In this document: piece after piece, positions 46,845 to 58,394 of the stretch
Layout: each line of letters begins with the position of its first letter
Position numbering within the stretch: the first letter of the stretch is position 1
DNA from: Ananas comosus
Taxonomy: Eukaryota > Streptophyta > Magnoliopsida > Poales > Bromeliaceae
Assembly: GCF_001540865.1 (NCBI RefSeq)
Contig: NC_033633.1
Span: forward strand, 3,304,297 to 3,368,296
DNA: 64,000 bases
Direction: 5' to 3'
Made by a program: the position numbers and the translations under genes
Notes under the pieces: model-generated
Seen by the model: only the letters and a program-made list of their open reading frames with translations
The model's database searches: none
What the model was told of the DNA's origin: nothing

Positions 46845-47470
46845 ATGGCTTGTCAAATTTGGATTGGATTGGAATTAAAGATTGGGTTCAGCTTGGATCA
46901 ATCTGGAATAAATGATTGGGTTGGGTTTATATTTAGTCTTGACATAAACTTGGGCTCATTCGGAGATATAATTAGGCTGGGTTTATATTCGGCCTTGGAC
47001 ATGAATTTGGGCCCATTCAGAGATATAATTAGATTGGGTTTGGGTTTTGTCTTGGACATGAACTTGGGCCCATTCAGAGATATAATCTGGTTGGGTTAGG
47101 CTTAGATGTGTAGATTGGCCATTGAGTTTAGACTTGGGCTGAGTTCAGGTCCGTAAAGCTATATTTGGATTCAGGCTCAATGTGAGTTAGATGTAGGCTT
47201 ATATGATATGGATTCGGGTATGGGCTAAATTCAGGCCCATGTAGTATAGATTCAGGTTGAGGCCTGAATTATATCTAAATTTTGGATATGGGCTCGGGCT
47301 CAATTCAGGCCTATATGACTTAGGTCCATATTTCTTTGGGTAAACTATAGAATTGGGCCCAGATTTATGTTTGGGCTGAACCTGAGTGGTTATGTTGAGC
47401 TTGGGTTATGAGATTTGAGGTGAGTATGGGCTTGTTCCATACGAGATTTTGAGATGGGAATTATTTAGGA
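46845..47470 (+). repeat. Diverged tandem repeats (GGGTTT/GGGCC-rich)
   Basis: Units containing GGCCCATTCAGAGATATAAT recur at about 46960, 47010 and 47075. Further on, GGGCTCAATTCAGGCC-like phrases recur. The reading frame across the first part is a by-product. Reverse-complement relatives lie at 60230-60430. Confidence 0.7.
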
Positions 47471-47689
47471 TTTGTTTGAGATCAAAATATTTAAATATAT
47501 TGTTCAGAATCAAATTCATTACTTAAACATTTCAAATGTTTTTTTTTATTTGTCAAATTCTCAGTCATGAATCACATAAAATGTCCAATGCGATTAAATC
47601 TCAATTTGGTCTAATTTGACCAAATCGAAAGATTCGACTTTGGAAAGAATATTAATCGGTAATCCGACTAATTTTCTTTTGTCTCTTCA

Positions 47690-48040
47690 TTGTAGGAGAA
47701 TTAAGAGAACACATTTTTTTCTCTTTATCTCCTTTGAAAATATAAGACAACAAAGATAGATAATTCTTCTTTGTCTCTTCTACATTCATGGGACAACTAA
47801 GGTGAAAAAATCCCTTCCTTGCCTCCTTTTTTTGTAACAAAGCTCCCTCTCTCTTTCATAAATAGAGAAGTAATCTCTTTCTCTCTTTTGATAATATAAT
47901 TTTTTTGCAAAGAGAAGAGCACTGCTCTCTCCCTCTTTCGATGATGCTATATTTTTTATAAAGAGAAGAGCACCGCTCACTCTCTTCTGATAAGACATAT
48001 TTTTTATAAAGAGAAGAGCACCGCTCTCTCTCTTTATGTA
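47690..48040 (+). repeat. About 60-bp tandem repeats
   Basis: AAAGAGAAGAGCACCGCTC recurs at about 47915, 47958 and 48008 with A/T-rich spacers. Confidence 0.7.
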
Positions 48041-48069
48041 TAGATCGGGTTCACCGTCAAAAGTACATC

Positions 48070-49480
48070 TTAGGCATTTCATCAAATAATTGGTAGGCAT
48101 GATTCGTTGGCGCCAACTCCGTCAGAGCAATATCCTAGGCGTTTCATCAAACAATTGGTGGGCGAGGTCGTCGGGCCTCAACTCATTGCCATTCCGCAGC
48201 ATCCACCGCAAGCACCCGTCAACCGTCAATGAGAATGCGGAAGAGCAGGTGGTTGACGACGTTAGCGACGGGGAGCCCGCACTCATCGTCGAGGCGCTCG
48301 GCATCCCCGGCGTAGAGGAGGGAGAAGACGAGGTGCGATAGGGTGTGGGCTGAACCCGCGGGTGGCGGCGCGGCTGTCAGCGACGATGGTCTCCGCATCG
48401 AGCCCCACTACGAAGCGGTTGAGGCATTGGCAGTGTATGCGTGGCGCCTCCGCGACACACACCTTGGTGTCCGCGCCTGATGAGGTCACTGCCGTCAAGA
48501 TCTCATCGGGGCTGTTTCGACCGCCGCCGATCCGATCGGGCTTCCTCTAGTTTCGTTTAGGAATTTCATCGAACAGGTGGAGGCCGCGGTGTGAAGAGGA
48601 AACTTATGGAGACGCGGCGGAGCTCGGTGAAGCTCGGCGGGGGCGCTCAGTAGAGCTCGGTGGAGTTCGGAAGAGATGCGGTGGAGAAGTGGCGGAGCTT
48701 GGTGGAGCTCGGCGGAGGCGCTCAGCGGAGTTCGGTGGAGCATGCGCGGGTCGCGCGTCGCCGCAGAGAGGAGGAAGGAGATAAGCTGTTCTCGCGGGAA
48801 CAGCTCCAGGAGCTTCCCCAGGTCCTCGTCCTCCTCCTCATCGCCGTCGCCGTCATCGTCGTCCGCCGCCGCGGGCGCGTCTTCGGGGATCGGGAAGTAC
48901 AGAGTTTGGCGCGGGGTTTTGTGGTCGGAGGAAGCCGGACTGCATCCAAAGAGCGCTCATGAGGGCCGCCGAGAGCAGGTCGACGGCGGGGCTGGAGGAA
49001 GCGATGACGCTGTAGACGGCGTCGGCGAGCATGAGGAGCATGGCGGCCAGCACAAGGAGCGCGCCGCGGCCCTTCTTCTCGAAGAGGCCGACGTGTGCGA
49101 ACTCGACGACGAGGCGGCGTTGGAGACGGCGTAGTCGGCGAGGCGGGCGATGCAGAGGGGGTCGAGCAGCGCCCAGGCGGACGGCGGGTGTGCGTCAAGG
49201 AGGCAAAGGCCGAACGTGGGTGGAAGTCTTTGCGGAGGTCATCGGAGAGGCGCCCAAGCTCCGCCATGAGGCACGCAACATCGTCGGCGCTCCCGAGGAA
49301 CGCCCTCGTGATGGGGGCCAACCTGTTCGTAGCGGAGGCCATTGCCGTTGACGAAGGCGACCGGGATCTTCCCCGCTGCCACACGTATCCTTACCCTCGA
49401 TCGATCGATCTCGATCGATGGATCCGGTGGCGGCGGAGGCGTCGAAGGCCGAGGAAAGCGAGAGAGGGAGGAGCCAGGGA
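48070..49480 (-). pseudogene. GC-rich mosaic of decayed gene fragments
   Basis: A GC-rich block inside AT-rich repeats. On the minus strand, from about 49360 down, adjacent frames give a protein-like text: ATNRLAPITRAFLGSADDVA, MAELGRLSDDLRKDF, then WALLDPLCIARLADYAVSNA, then VVEFAHVGLFEKKGRGALL and LAAMLLMLADAVYSVIASS. This looks like a membrane protein broken by at least two frameshifts. Next comes an acidic stretch with LGKLLELFPREQLISFLLSA, faintly like plant UBA2-type RNA-binding proteins. Then come HCQCLNRFVVGLDAETIVAD and LSHLVFSLLYAGDAERLDDE of unknown origin. Several unrelated pieces in one orientation suggest capture by a Pack-MULE or Helitron. A 26-bp phrase around TTTCATCAAA.AATTGGT is duplicated at about 48072 and 48136. 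Confidence 0.45.
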
Positions 49481-49535
49481 GTGAGCGATCGATTTGGGGC
49501 GTTAATAGAGAGTGTCGGTGCGAATTGGGGCGTTA

Positions 49536-49540
<5 letters not shown>

Positions 49541-49579
<39 letters not shown>
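49541..49579 (+). repeat. (GA)n microsatellite
   Basis: About 19 GA dinucleotides at the edge of the GC-rich block. Confidence 0.95.
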
Positions 49580-49582
<3 letters not shown>

Positions 49583-50230
49583 TGTCATTGATTGATGCTA
49601 CATCAATGGAAAAACTACCTTTTTTTTTTCTTTCGTGAACAGGGGAATAGTATGGGTTTTTCTTTCGTGAACAGGGGAATAGTATAGGTTTGAGAATTCA
49701 AAAACTGTGTCTCTCCTTTTGTTTCGAGAGATATTTATGGGCTGAATTACAACTGCTTGGAATTTTCCCTCTCTTTTTTTTTATTTTATTTCTTTTTTTT
49801 TTAGGATGTGCGTATAGTGGGGATTGTGGGGATATGGGAAGTTGGACGTGGGAGATTTTTTTGACAGTCGTGGGATCATGGGTTCATGGGTGTAACATTA
49901 CAAATTATTCCCTTCACTTTGTTTATATTATAGTTTAGTTAAAGTAACAAGATATTATACGCTTAAAATGGAGCATCTTGCAAATATCTGAAAGGAAAAG
50001 GACTAATTTGCTATTTGCCATACCATTCATGCCTACGAGAACATCCCACTTTTTGTAATCTATGCACCTGGTGCATGGATTAACCTATGCACCAGGTTCA
50101 AAATTTGAACTCAAATTTCTCCATGCACCTAGTGCATGGATCATCTCATACACCATTATTCAAATTTTCTCTCTTTTTACCCTTTTTTCTTTCTCCTTTT
50201 TTTTTCTTCTTCTTCCTTTTTTTTTATGCT
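49580..50230. other. Repeat-region filler with duplicated CACCTGGTGCATG phrases
   Basis: The phrase TTTTTCTTTCGTGAACAGGG is duplicated around 49629 and 49658. At 50062-50150 GCACCTGGTGCATGGAT and CACCTAGTGCATGGAT repeat, related to the MITE termini at 673 and 7565. No gene. Confidence 0.5.
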
Positions 50231-51501
50231 TCAACAAATGCCAACATGCACACACTCTCTAGCATATTCTCATGATGCTAACATGCATATATTTTCATCC
50301 AAGATAGTCAATACATAATGTCTCATACATTTACACGGCATCCACCAACGCATTCATTCATGAAATTAACTACCATTATATGCATCAATGATAAATCTCA
50401 CTTCACTTCGACATGGAAGTGAGCTAAATATTTCGGTGAACACAACCCATCTCGTAACGCTATCCGATTGCTTGTAGTCACTTGCAATCGGCCTCCTGCG
50501 GCACACGTGATCCGGTTCGGGCCGAACTCGCAATCGATCGCCAACGCCCGTCGATCCGCAACCTAGAGTTATTTGGGACACTTCTCTAACCTTCAATTAG
50601 AGAAATATAGGGTTCAATTATGTCTAAACCCCCAAAATCCCAAAAAACTCCAATTCTAACCCTAGTCTCTACACATGCATCAAATATCCCAAAATCCATG
50701 GAGAAAATATGCATAAGTACACTAGGGACTACTAGAATGCTATTCATGAAGGATTTATCCAAATCCAAAAAGATTACCAAAATGCGCACACCGAGACGGA
50801 AGCACGCCGCTCAAACGGGCGCACGAGGGCCGGAAACGTCGCCTCCCACGCGTTCGCAAGGTCCTTCTCCTCCAAGCCTCCGAATTTGGGAGATGGATCT
50901 AGAGAGATGGAAGAGGTATCTAGACAGAGAGAGTTTCTCTCACTAGAACCATGGGTGAGGTAGGAAAAATGGCTGATGGGAGAGGAAGAAGAAGATGGCC
51001 CCCTCTTATTAGTCAACTTTCTCTAAATCACCAAAATGCCACCAGCCCGCCTGGGCCTTTTCGGGCTTCGGGGTCTGGACCCCGAAGCCAAGGTCCGGAC
51101 CCCGTAGGTCCAAACAGCCCAGCAATTTTAAAAACTTAGCCAATTTTCAGCAGTTTTCAGCTTTAGTCCGTTTTGCTTCGTTTTCGCTCGTTTTCGCTCC
51201 GTGGGTCTCTGATTCACTTCTAATCGTACCGAGACCCCCAAAACACATTTTTAAGCGTGTCTAAATCATCTTTTCATTCACGCTTCGCCAGATTCCGACC
51301 ACAGTCCAATATAGCTTTTCGGGTCTCGTTTTCGTACCCAACGCGCACCGAAAACACCCGAACGTACCTGAACTTCACCGGAACCATTCTAATAGCTTTC
51401 CAAACTAACATACACCATAACCTCATAACTTTGGAAGTTCGCTATGTTACATTTAGCAGCGTCGTCGCCGGCACCGTGGTCGTTGACGGAGAGGCGTGAC
51501 A

Positions 51502-51735
51502 AAAAAAATTTATAAAAGTGGAAAAAGAAAAAAATAAAGAAAAAAAATTATATAAAAAAGAAGAAGATGATGAAATTGCACTCTTAAAATAAAATTACAC
51601 TGTTTTAAAATAAATTTACACTGCTTTAATAAAAATTGCACTATTTGATATAGAAATTATACTTTTTTAGAATAGATTTTACACTCTTAAGGCTAGCGTT
51701 GCACTATTTAGAAAAATTGTGCACTGTTTTTTTTC
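51502..51735 (+). repeat. Copy B, 3' part, with phased TTRCACT array (copy 2)
   Basis: It begins AAAAAAATTTATAAAAGTGG, matching copy A at about 32686. CACT/TACT cores start at 51579, 51598, 51619, 51639, 51660, 51682, 51702 and 51722: spacings 19-22 bp. This shows that the 43756-51501 block was inserted into one ancestral element. Confidence 0.75.
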
Positions 51736-51899
51736 TTTTCTTTTTCTTTTTCTCTTCTCATTCTTCTTATACAAAGCGGAGAGCTCCCCATTCCGGGTAA
51801 CAAACAAACAAATTAGTGTCGGGACAAATTAACTAATATATAGGACAAATTAATTAGTATTGGGACAAATTAACTAATACATAGGAATATTTTTGAAAA

Positions 51900-52130
51900 T
51901 GTTTGACGCATGCAGAGGGCCGACCTCGACGAGCCGATTCGAGGCGTGGCGGGGACGGAGAGCGGGGCTCGTGGTGTTGGTCGACGGCGCGCGCGGGGGT
52001 GCAGGGTAGGTGCTGCTCCTGCAGGAAGAAGAAGAAGAAGGGTGGGTGCTGCTCCTGCAGGAGGAAGAATAAGAAGAAGAAGAAGAGAAACAGAAAAAAA
52101 AAAAGAAAAAAAATACTGCAAAAGTTTTTT
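51900..52130 (+). other. GC-rich patch with CTGCTCCTGCAGGA duplication
   Basis: GGGTGCAGGGTAGGTGCTGC is followed by A-rich GAAGAA runs, and a 30-bp phrase around GTGCTGCTCCTGCAGGA occurs twice (about 52010 and 52046). The frames over it are Arg/Lys-rich and low complexity. Not called as a gene. Confidence 0.4.
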
Positions 52131-52243
52131 TAGTATGTACTACAAATTTGAAACCTTATGGAGTATGATAGTTATAATCAATTTGTTTTTTAAGTGTTTT
52201 TTTTTTTAACTTACTGAAAGTTGTGGTGGTTTAAAAAAAAAAG

Positions 52244-52440
52244 GGTTAATTACACCGGTAGTTTCCCAACCTTTCCACCAATTTTCACTTGAGTCCCTAA
52301 CTTTTTTTTTTGCAATTGAGTCCCTAACATTTTAATTTTATTACAATTAGGTCCCAATCGTTAAAAAAACAGTTAAAATAACGGAATCACCACGTCAGCG
52401 TCTATGTGGCAACCTTTTGCATGTCAATTTAGGTCCCTAA
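52244..52440. mobile_element. MITE end (GGGTTAATTACACC family), partner missing
   Basis: It starts GGGTTAATTACACCGGTAG and continues with AACCTTTCCACCAATTTTCA, the same terminal phrase as the element at 52947. No inverted partner is seen before 53204. It is followed by AT-only DNA. Confidence 0.5.
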
Positions 52441-52946
52441 ACTTTACACATTTTTCATTTTAGTCCCTAAAAAAAATTCAAAATTTTAAATTTAAATTCA
52501 AAAATAATATTAAAATTAAAATTTTAAACTAACGAGAAATTAGAATTTTAAATTTGAATTTAAAGCTGAATTAAAATTTTGAATTGAAATTCAAAATTTA
52601 AATTTAAATTTTTAATTGAATCTAAATTAAATTTTAATTTTAATTTGATTTTAAATTTTAAATTTGAATTTAAATTTTAAATTTGAATTTAAGATTTAAT
52701 TTCAATTCTAAATTTGAATTTAAACTTCGAATTCAAATTCACATTTTGAATTTGAAATTTCAAATCGAAGTTTGAAATTAAATTAGAATTTAGAATTCCA
52801 AATGTGAATTTGAATTTAAAATTAAAAATTTAAATTAAATACAAAATTGAAATTTGAATTCGAATTTAAATTTGAATTCAAAATCAAAATTTAAATTTAA
52901 AATTTAAATCTTAAATTAAATTTTTTTTTTAATTTATAAATTTAAT
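52440..52946. repeat. AT-only low-complexity block (AAATTT-type)
   Basis: About 500 bp made almost entirely of AAATTT, AATTTGAATT and similar words, nearly self-complementary throughout. Confidence 0.85.
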
Positions 52947-53217
52947 GGGTTAATTACACCATTGGTCCTCAACCTTTGCACCATTTTTCAATTTCGTCCC
53001 CAATCTTTTTTTTTCTTTTGCAATCCCTGACACAGCACCACTGTGGCGCTGACATGGCGCCTCCGTGGCGCTGACGTGGCATTTTCTGTCAATTTTAACG
53101 GTTGAGACTTAATTGAAATGAAATCAAAAGATTAGGAACTTTATTGCAAAAAAAAAAAGGTTGGAAACCAAATTGAAAAATAGTGTATAGGATATGGACC
53201 ATTGGTGTAATTAACCC
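52947..53217. mobile_element. MITE with terminal inverted repeats
   Basis: Left end GGGTTAATTACACCATTGGT and right end ACCATTGGTGTAATTAACCC are perfect reverse complements. The inner parts (CAACCTTTGCACC.. and ..GGTTGGAAACC) extend the arms to over 50 bp with mismatches. 271 bp, non-coding. No clear target duplication. Confidence 0.85.
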
Positions 53218-53519
53218 AAAAAGAAAATAAAGAAATGATGTTTCCATACAACTCCAACAAAATAATAGATTAATTAAAAATAATTATTTTGTGAAATGAA
53301 CTTCAGAGTCAAATTTAGAAGGTCAGACTGAAATCATAATCAAAATTACAATTTTTCATCATTTTATTTTTATGAGCTTAATTAACCCAAAAAGAAAATA
53401 AAGAAATGATGTTTCCATACAACTCCAACAAAATAATAGATTAATTAAAAATAATTATTTTGTGAAATGAACTTCAGAGTCAAATTTAGAAGGTCAGACT
53501 GAAATCATAATCAAAATTA
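53208..53519. repeat. Perfect 141-bp direct duplication with interleaved inverted arms
   Basis: 53208-53348 and 53379-53519 are identical over 141 bp. The 30-bp spacer (ATTTTTCATCATTTTATTTT, TATGAGCT) reappears inverted at about 53549-53584, giving the order copy, arm, copy, inverted arm. Confidence 0.9.
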
Positions 53520-54179
53520 AATTGTAAGAAATAATAATTTGTAGTTAATTAAGCTCATAAAAATAAAATGATGAAAAATTGTAAAAAGTGCTATTGGCTG
53601 TTCTTTAATACAACACTCCAAAACTAACTGAAATTCGTATCGATATCTCTGCATGCTCTATTTAATAATATAATTTATTTGCAGTTTTATTTCTAAAAAA
53701 TTAAAATAAAAGTTATAATGATGATTAGAGGAACTGAAACTAATCTTGGGTATCAAATTTGGAAGCAAATTAATTTTTTATGAGACAATATGTATGGACA
53801 CGACATTGGACCGATTTGCAAATGCCGTCAAGGTGAGGGATGGTGGTGGAAATTTGCCAAGTTGATCAGTAAAAATTTTGCTTGTATATTTCAAAAGAGG
53901 TAGAAATCATAAAAAAACAAAATAATTTTAGTAAAAGATAAAAAAATGATGTGACAAGTAAAAGACGATGGCATTAAATCAATGTGGAGGGCGTAGACGC
54001 ACACCCTATTTCAGAATGTAACAGCAATATTGTACATCAATTATTATGCTATCTCTTTTGCAACCCTTCTCTCACTATTCGCTAGGGAGTGTCATGCAGA
54101 CAAATGTCGGTCACTATTTTGTTTGACTTTATCGTCCTTACGAAAATAAATTTTTGATCCAAAAATAAATTTTTGATCA

Positions 54180-55030
54180 ATAAAGCATTTCGCAATTCTT
54201 TTTAAAAAAAATTTAATTTTGATTTTTGAAATCAATTTGGCTGATTTTCGAGATTCCAAGTCAAAATTAGCTAATATTCACTTCTTGAAATCTGATTCTA
54301 ATTTTAGATTCGAAACTTAATTTTAATTTTAATTTTTTATTTTTTATTTTATATTTGAATTTTTAAATTTTAAATTTTAACATTAAAATTTTAAATTTAG
54401 ATATTAAATTTTAAATTTTAAGTTTTAAATTTTAAATTCAAAATTCTCAATTTCAAACTGCAAAATTTTAAATTTCAAATTTAAGATAAAATTTAAAATT
54501 TGAAATATAAAATCTAAAATTATGAATTTGAATTTTCAAATTACAAATTTAATATCTTTAAGTTTCAAAATTTTTAAATTTTTAGTTTAAATTTCAAATT
54601 TTAATTTTAAATGTGAAATTGAGAATTTAAGTTTCGATATAAAATTTTAAATTTTATAATTTTATATTTTCAAATTTCAAATTTATATTTTAGATGAAAA
54701 CATCAAATTTTTAATATTTTTTCTAATTTCAAGTTTAAATCTTATAATTTAAAATTTAACTCATTTGAAATTCATAGTTAAATTTTTTAAATTTAAANTT
54801 AATTTTAAATGTGAAATTGAGAATTTAAGTTTCGATATAAAATTTTAAATTTTATAATTTTATATTTTCAAATTTCAAATTTATATTTTAGATGAAAACA
54901 TCAAATTTTTAATATTTTTTCTAATTTCAAGTTTAAATCTTATAATTTAAAATTTAACTCATTTGAAATTCATAGTTAAATTTTTTAAATTTAAAATTTA
55001 AATCATTTTAAATTCATGTTGAAATTTTAA
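54180..55030. repeat. AT-only block with a 197-bp duplication around an N
   Basis: 54601-54797 and 54799-54995 are identical over 197 bp, separated only by the N at 54798. This is what is expected when two overlapping contig ends are joined without merging. Confidence 0.9.
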
Positions 55031-56440
55031 ATTATTTTAAAATAAAATTCAGTAAAAAAAATTATTATTTGTAAATAGTAAAAATTTTGGCATACAACTT
55101 TATAAAATCACAATATAAAAATGGTTTTCCATCTAAATTTAGTTAAATGCTCTATTGTTTTTAATAAAAATTAATTTTTCAAATCAAAATTAATTTTGTA
55201 GAAAATTATTTTTCTAATCAGTTAAACCGAATGGGCCCTCCGTCTCAAACACAAATCGAAGAGGAAACCCTGTACTCTTGTCATCTTCATTGTCATCTTC
55301 ACACGTTTGAAGCTACAGGCTTTGGTTGAGGGCTCGAACAGCTTCCAACTCCAAATATAGATCTAGAAACTGTTAGAACAAATACCATAAAGAAATCTGA
55401 TTGTGATTAAAATTTAACTAATTTTAATCAAAAAAACAAATCAAACTTATAGATAAACACAAATATTTCAATAAAAATTTGATTTTATCTGGAAGCATGT
55501 GAGACAGTTCCCTAAGACGTATTCCCGTCTTTACGTGATTCTGTCGGAAATAACACCCTAAGGTACGACCGGAATTCCTCCTCCTACGAGCACGATCGTA
55601 AAAAGGTTGACGAAGATTTTTTTCAACACCCAGTAGATAAGAAAAAATATTAGAAGATAAAGTGATAAATAGATGAGGATTAAGCAATTATCTCATATCT
55701 TTCTTAAGAGAGGAGAGAAAAAGAGATAATATATAAAAAGGAGAATTTACGTTACGAGAAAGAGCAACGGAATGGAATTTTTTTTTTACGCAAGAAACGG
55801 AACAGGAAAAATATCCCGAAGAATTTACGCTACAAGAAAGAGCAAGAAACAAAATTGATCACCGGGGTGCATCTTGTGCTAGACGAGGTCACGCAACGTA
55901 AAAACATAATTGATGAAATAATTAATTAATATTAACATATTAACTTATTTTTTTGTTGTTATTTATTAATTAATGTCATTCTTAATTATCTCATATAGTA
56001 TCCTTAATTAATTAATTTATTAACTTGTTATAATATTATTTGTATGCTTATTATTTCAATGCATGATGTTCGTTTTCAATCATAATGTTTCTTATTTTTA
56101 CTATTTCAATTAATCATCTAAACTTAGTTTTTCTTATTTCTAAAAATATCTAAATTCTTCGTGCAAGTTCAAATTAATTTAATTCCTATTTATTTTAAAA
56201 ATTACGTTTACTTTGGAAATAAGCAAGAATAGCTTCGTCTCAAAACAAACGGCAAGTAAATGTATTTTTTTTAGACCTGACAAACGAATTGATTGAATGA
56301 TCAAACCCACGGATTATTTGAGCATGAATAAAATTTATCAATAAATTTTTGGACAGACACTATTCTTATCCATATTAGCTGGCAGGTGGATGGGTGGGCA
56401 TACGAGTTAACCATAAGATATTATTTTTTTTATTCTTATA
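55031..56440. other. Intergenic, possible LTR debris
   Basis: 55240-55640 has more balanced composition (GGAAACCCTGTACTCTTG, CCTAAGGTACGACCGGAATT), suggestive of an old LTR element. The rest is AT-rich. No coding region was recognised. Confidence 0.35.
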
Positions 56441-56464
56441 CTTTTCATATAGAGAGAGAGACAG

Positions 56465-56770
56465 GCTATTATCCTCTTAAGAGGATAGAATCTTTTGTCA
56501 TATCAAGTTATTTTGGATGATCGGAACTTCAAAGTGATAATCGGTATCGTTGAAATTGATCTACACTATTAAAACTATTTAGAAACCGAATTTTGTAATT
56601 TTTAAAAATTATTATCAAATCCATCGAAGAGTCAAAAAATGAACGATAAAAAACAAATGACCTTCTCAAAAAAGATATTAGACTTTTTCAATTTACGATC
56701 GGAGTTATTAAACATTATCTAAATATATAATTTTTGAAAGATAGTAACACAATCTACTATTTAAAATATC
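56465..56770. mobile_element. Truncated copy of the Mutator-type MITE
   Basis: GGCTATTATCCTCTTAAGAGGATAG followed by ATCAAGTTATTTTGGATGATCGGAACTTC parallels the right arm (reverse-complemented) of the element at 57066-57611. No opposite end is present. Confidence 0.65.
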
Positions 56771-57065
56771 AATACAATAGATAATATAAAGTCTCAAAAA
56801 TCAAAATAATACTAAAAAAATTAAGATTAGAATTCTAAATATAGATAAAATAAAATAAGTACCCACCCGCAGATAACCATGTCGCCCAAAATAATTATAA
56901 TTTAATGGGCGCCTACTGGTTTTACTCATAAATTTTTTGGATAAAAAATTAGTGATCGTGCTCGTAAATTTAAAAACAATCCATGAATATTTGCGGCTAT
57001 AATAGAGATTGCCGGATGTAATTTTCCTCCCATTAATTCATATTGTTATATTATCTATATCTATA

Positions 57066-57611
57066 GGGTAATGCTACTATCCTATTAATAGGATAGGAGC
57101 ACTTGTCCTATCAAGTTGTTCTTGATGATTGAGATTCTGAATCGATGATCGGAGCCGTTGAAGTTGATCTAGAGTATTTGAAATATTTAGAAACTAAATT
57201 TCATAAATTTTGATAATGGTTTACATGGTGATCAAAGTGTCGTAAAATTGACAATTTTTGATGGCCTATATGAGCCGTTTGCTTGTTTAACGGTGTAGAG
57301 CAATCCAAATTGCTTGAATTTTTGATAGAGAATTTTTTATACTATTTAGATAATGTTTGATAATTCTGATTACGACCTGAGAAAGTCTAACCTCTATTTT
57401 AAGAAGGTTATTCATTTATGACCGTTCATTTTTCAACTCTTAAGATGAAATTGATAATGATTTTTAAATATTACAAAATTTGGTTTCTAAATATTTCTAA
57501 TTGTGTAGATCAACTTCAACGGTGCCGATTATTAATTTGAAGTTCCGATCATTCAAATCGACTTGATAGGACAAGGGTCCCAATCCTATTAATAGGATAG
57601 TAGCCGGACCC
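57066..57611. mobile_element. Mutator-type MITE (TIR-MULE) with 9-bp target duplication
   Basis: The terminal inverted repeats begin GGGTAATGCTACTATCCTAT (left) and GGGTCCGGCTACTATCCTAT (right, reverse-complemented), and pairing continues for over 100 bp. ATATCTATA stands at 57057-57065 and again at 57612-57620, a 9-bp duplication as Mutator-like elements make. 546 bp, non-coding. Confidence 0.9.
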
Positions 57612-57620
57612 ATATCTATA

Positions 57621-58380
57621 ACTCCTATACCTTATTTATCTTCTATACATTATTTCTTATTGAGTTTGTCACGTGGTAATTCTTTCTTCACTTTCCTTAC
57701 TTATATGTTATTTTTTATGAAGTTTGTGACGTAGCAATTCCTTCTTCACTACACTTTTCACTCCCTGATGTTTCGCCTTCCCATATCATATCTGTCCAAT
57801 GATTCGACTTTTCACTCGCCCACTTTCTAATTAATGAAGTCACATGATCCAGTTTCATGTAAACGTACAAATTATTTTAAAGAAAAGAGTAAAATAATAT
57901 CTCTTTATGCTCTTTTTTATCAATTTTTTTTTTCTCTTTGGCGCACAAAAAGGATTCGATTTTTATATTTTTTTTAATCTTTGAGTTTCAAAAATCGCGG
58001 CAGCATGGCGTGGAGGTGGAGTACGATAAATTTGGAGTTGATGAGGGGGAAGAAGCGATGGGTGTGGGCCTGGGGGTATCCGTATGGCATCGACGTGGAC
58101 GTGGCTATGGTCAAGGAGAAGCTCGACGCCGATAATGACGGTGGAGGCGACGTGGAGAACGGGAATCACCTTATCGATCTCGACAATGACAATCAAGATG
58201 CGTATGGAGTAATAACTCTATTACCGATTCTTTCAGTAATGTTATATACAATTTATTTGTTGTTGTAAGTTTTATTATATTTGTATACATCTATTTTATA
58301 TTTTCAATTTGTATTTATTGATATCTTATGACAAGTAAAAAAATTTTAAACTTTAACTTTGTCCATTTTTTATCTTCTAT
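57621..58380. other. Intergenic with a short GC-rich patch
   Basis: At 58004-58200 a frame MAWRWSTINLELMRGKK, then acidic Asp/Asn-rich text, is open for about 85 residues. No family, splice pattern or partner exon was recognised. Confidence 0.35.
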
Positions 58381-58394
58381 AGTATTAGTTCACG

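Larger units (their letters stand above)
43756..51501 (-). mobile_element. Del-type solo LTR, split by a nested insertion
   Basis: It starts TGTCACGCCCCGAACCC and ends GAGAGGCGTGACA. Minus orientation is inferred because the start resembles the reverse complement of the 40.1-kb LTR end (GGGCGCGCC, GGGGCGTGACA). LTR sequence occupies about 43756-45355 and resumes at about 50230. The phrase CTAGCATATTCTCATGATGC occurs on both sides of the break (45276-45295 region and about 50258). No exact 5-bp target duplication is visible (TTTAG left, AAAAA right). Internal hairpin-like pairs with TAGGTT/AACCTA arms occur at 44940-45050. Confidence 0.6.

Noticed and set aside
49342..49536. Plus-strand Arg-rich frames over the GC-rich block
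   Set aside because: Antisense shadows of the minus-strand gene fragments.
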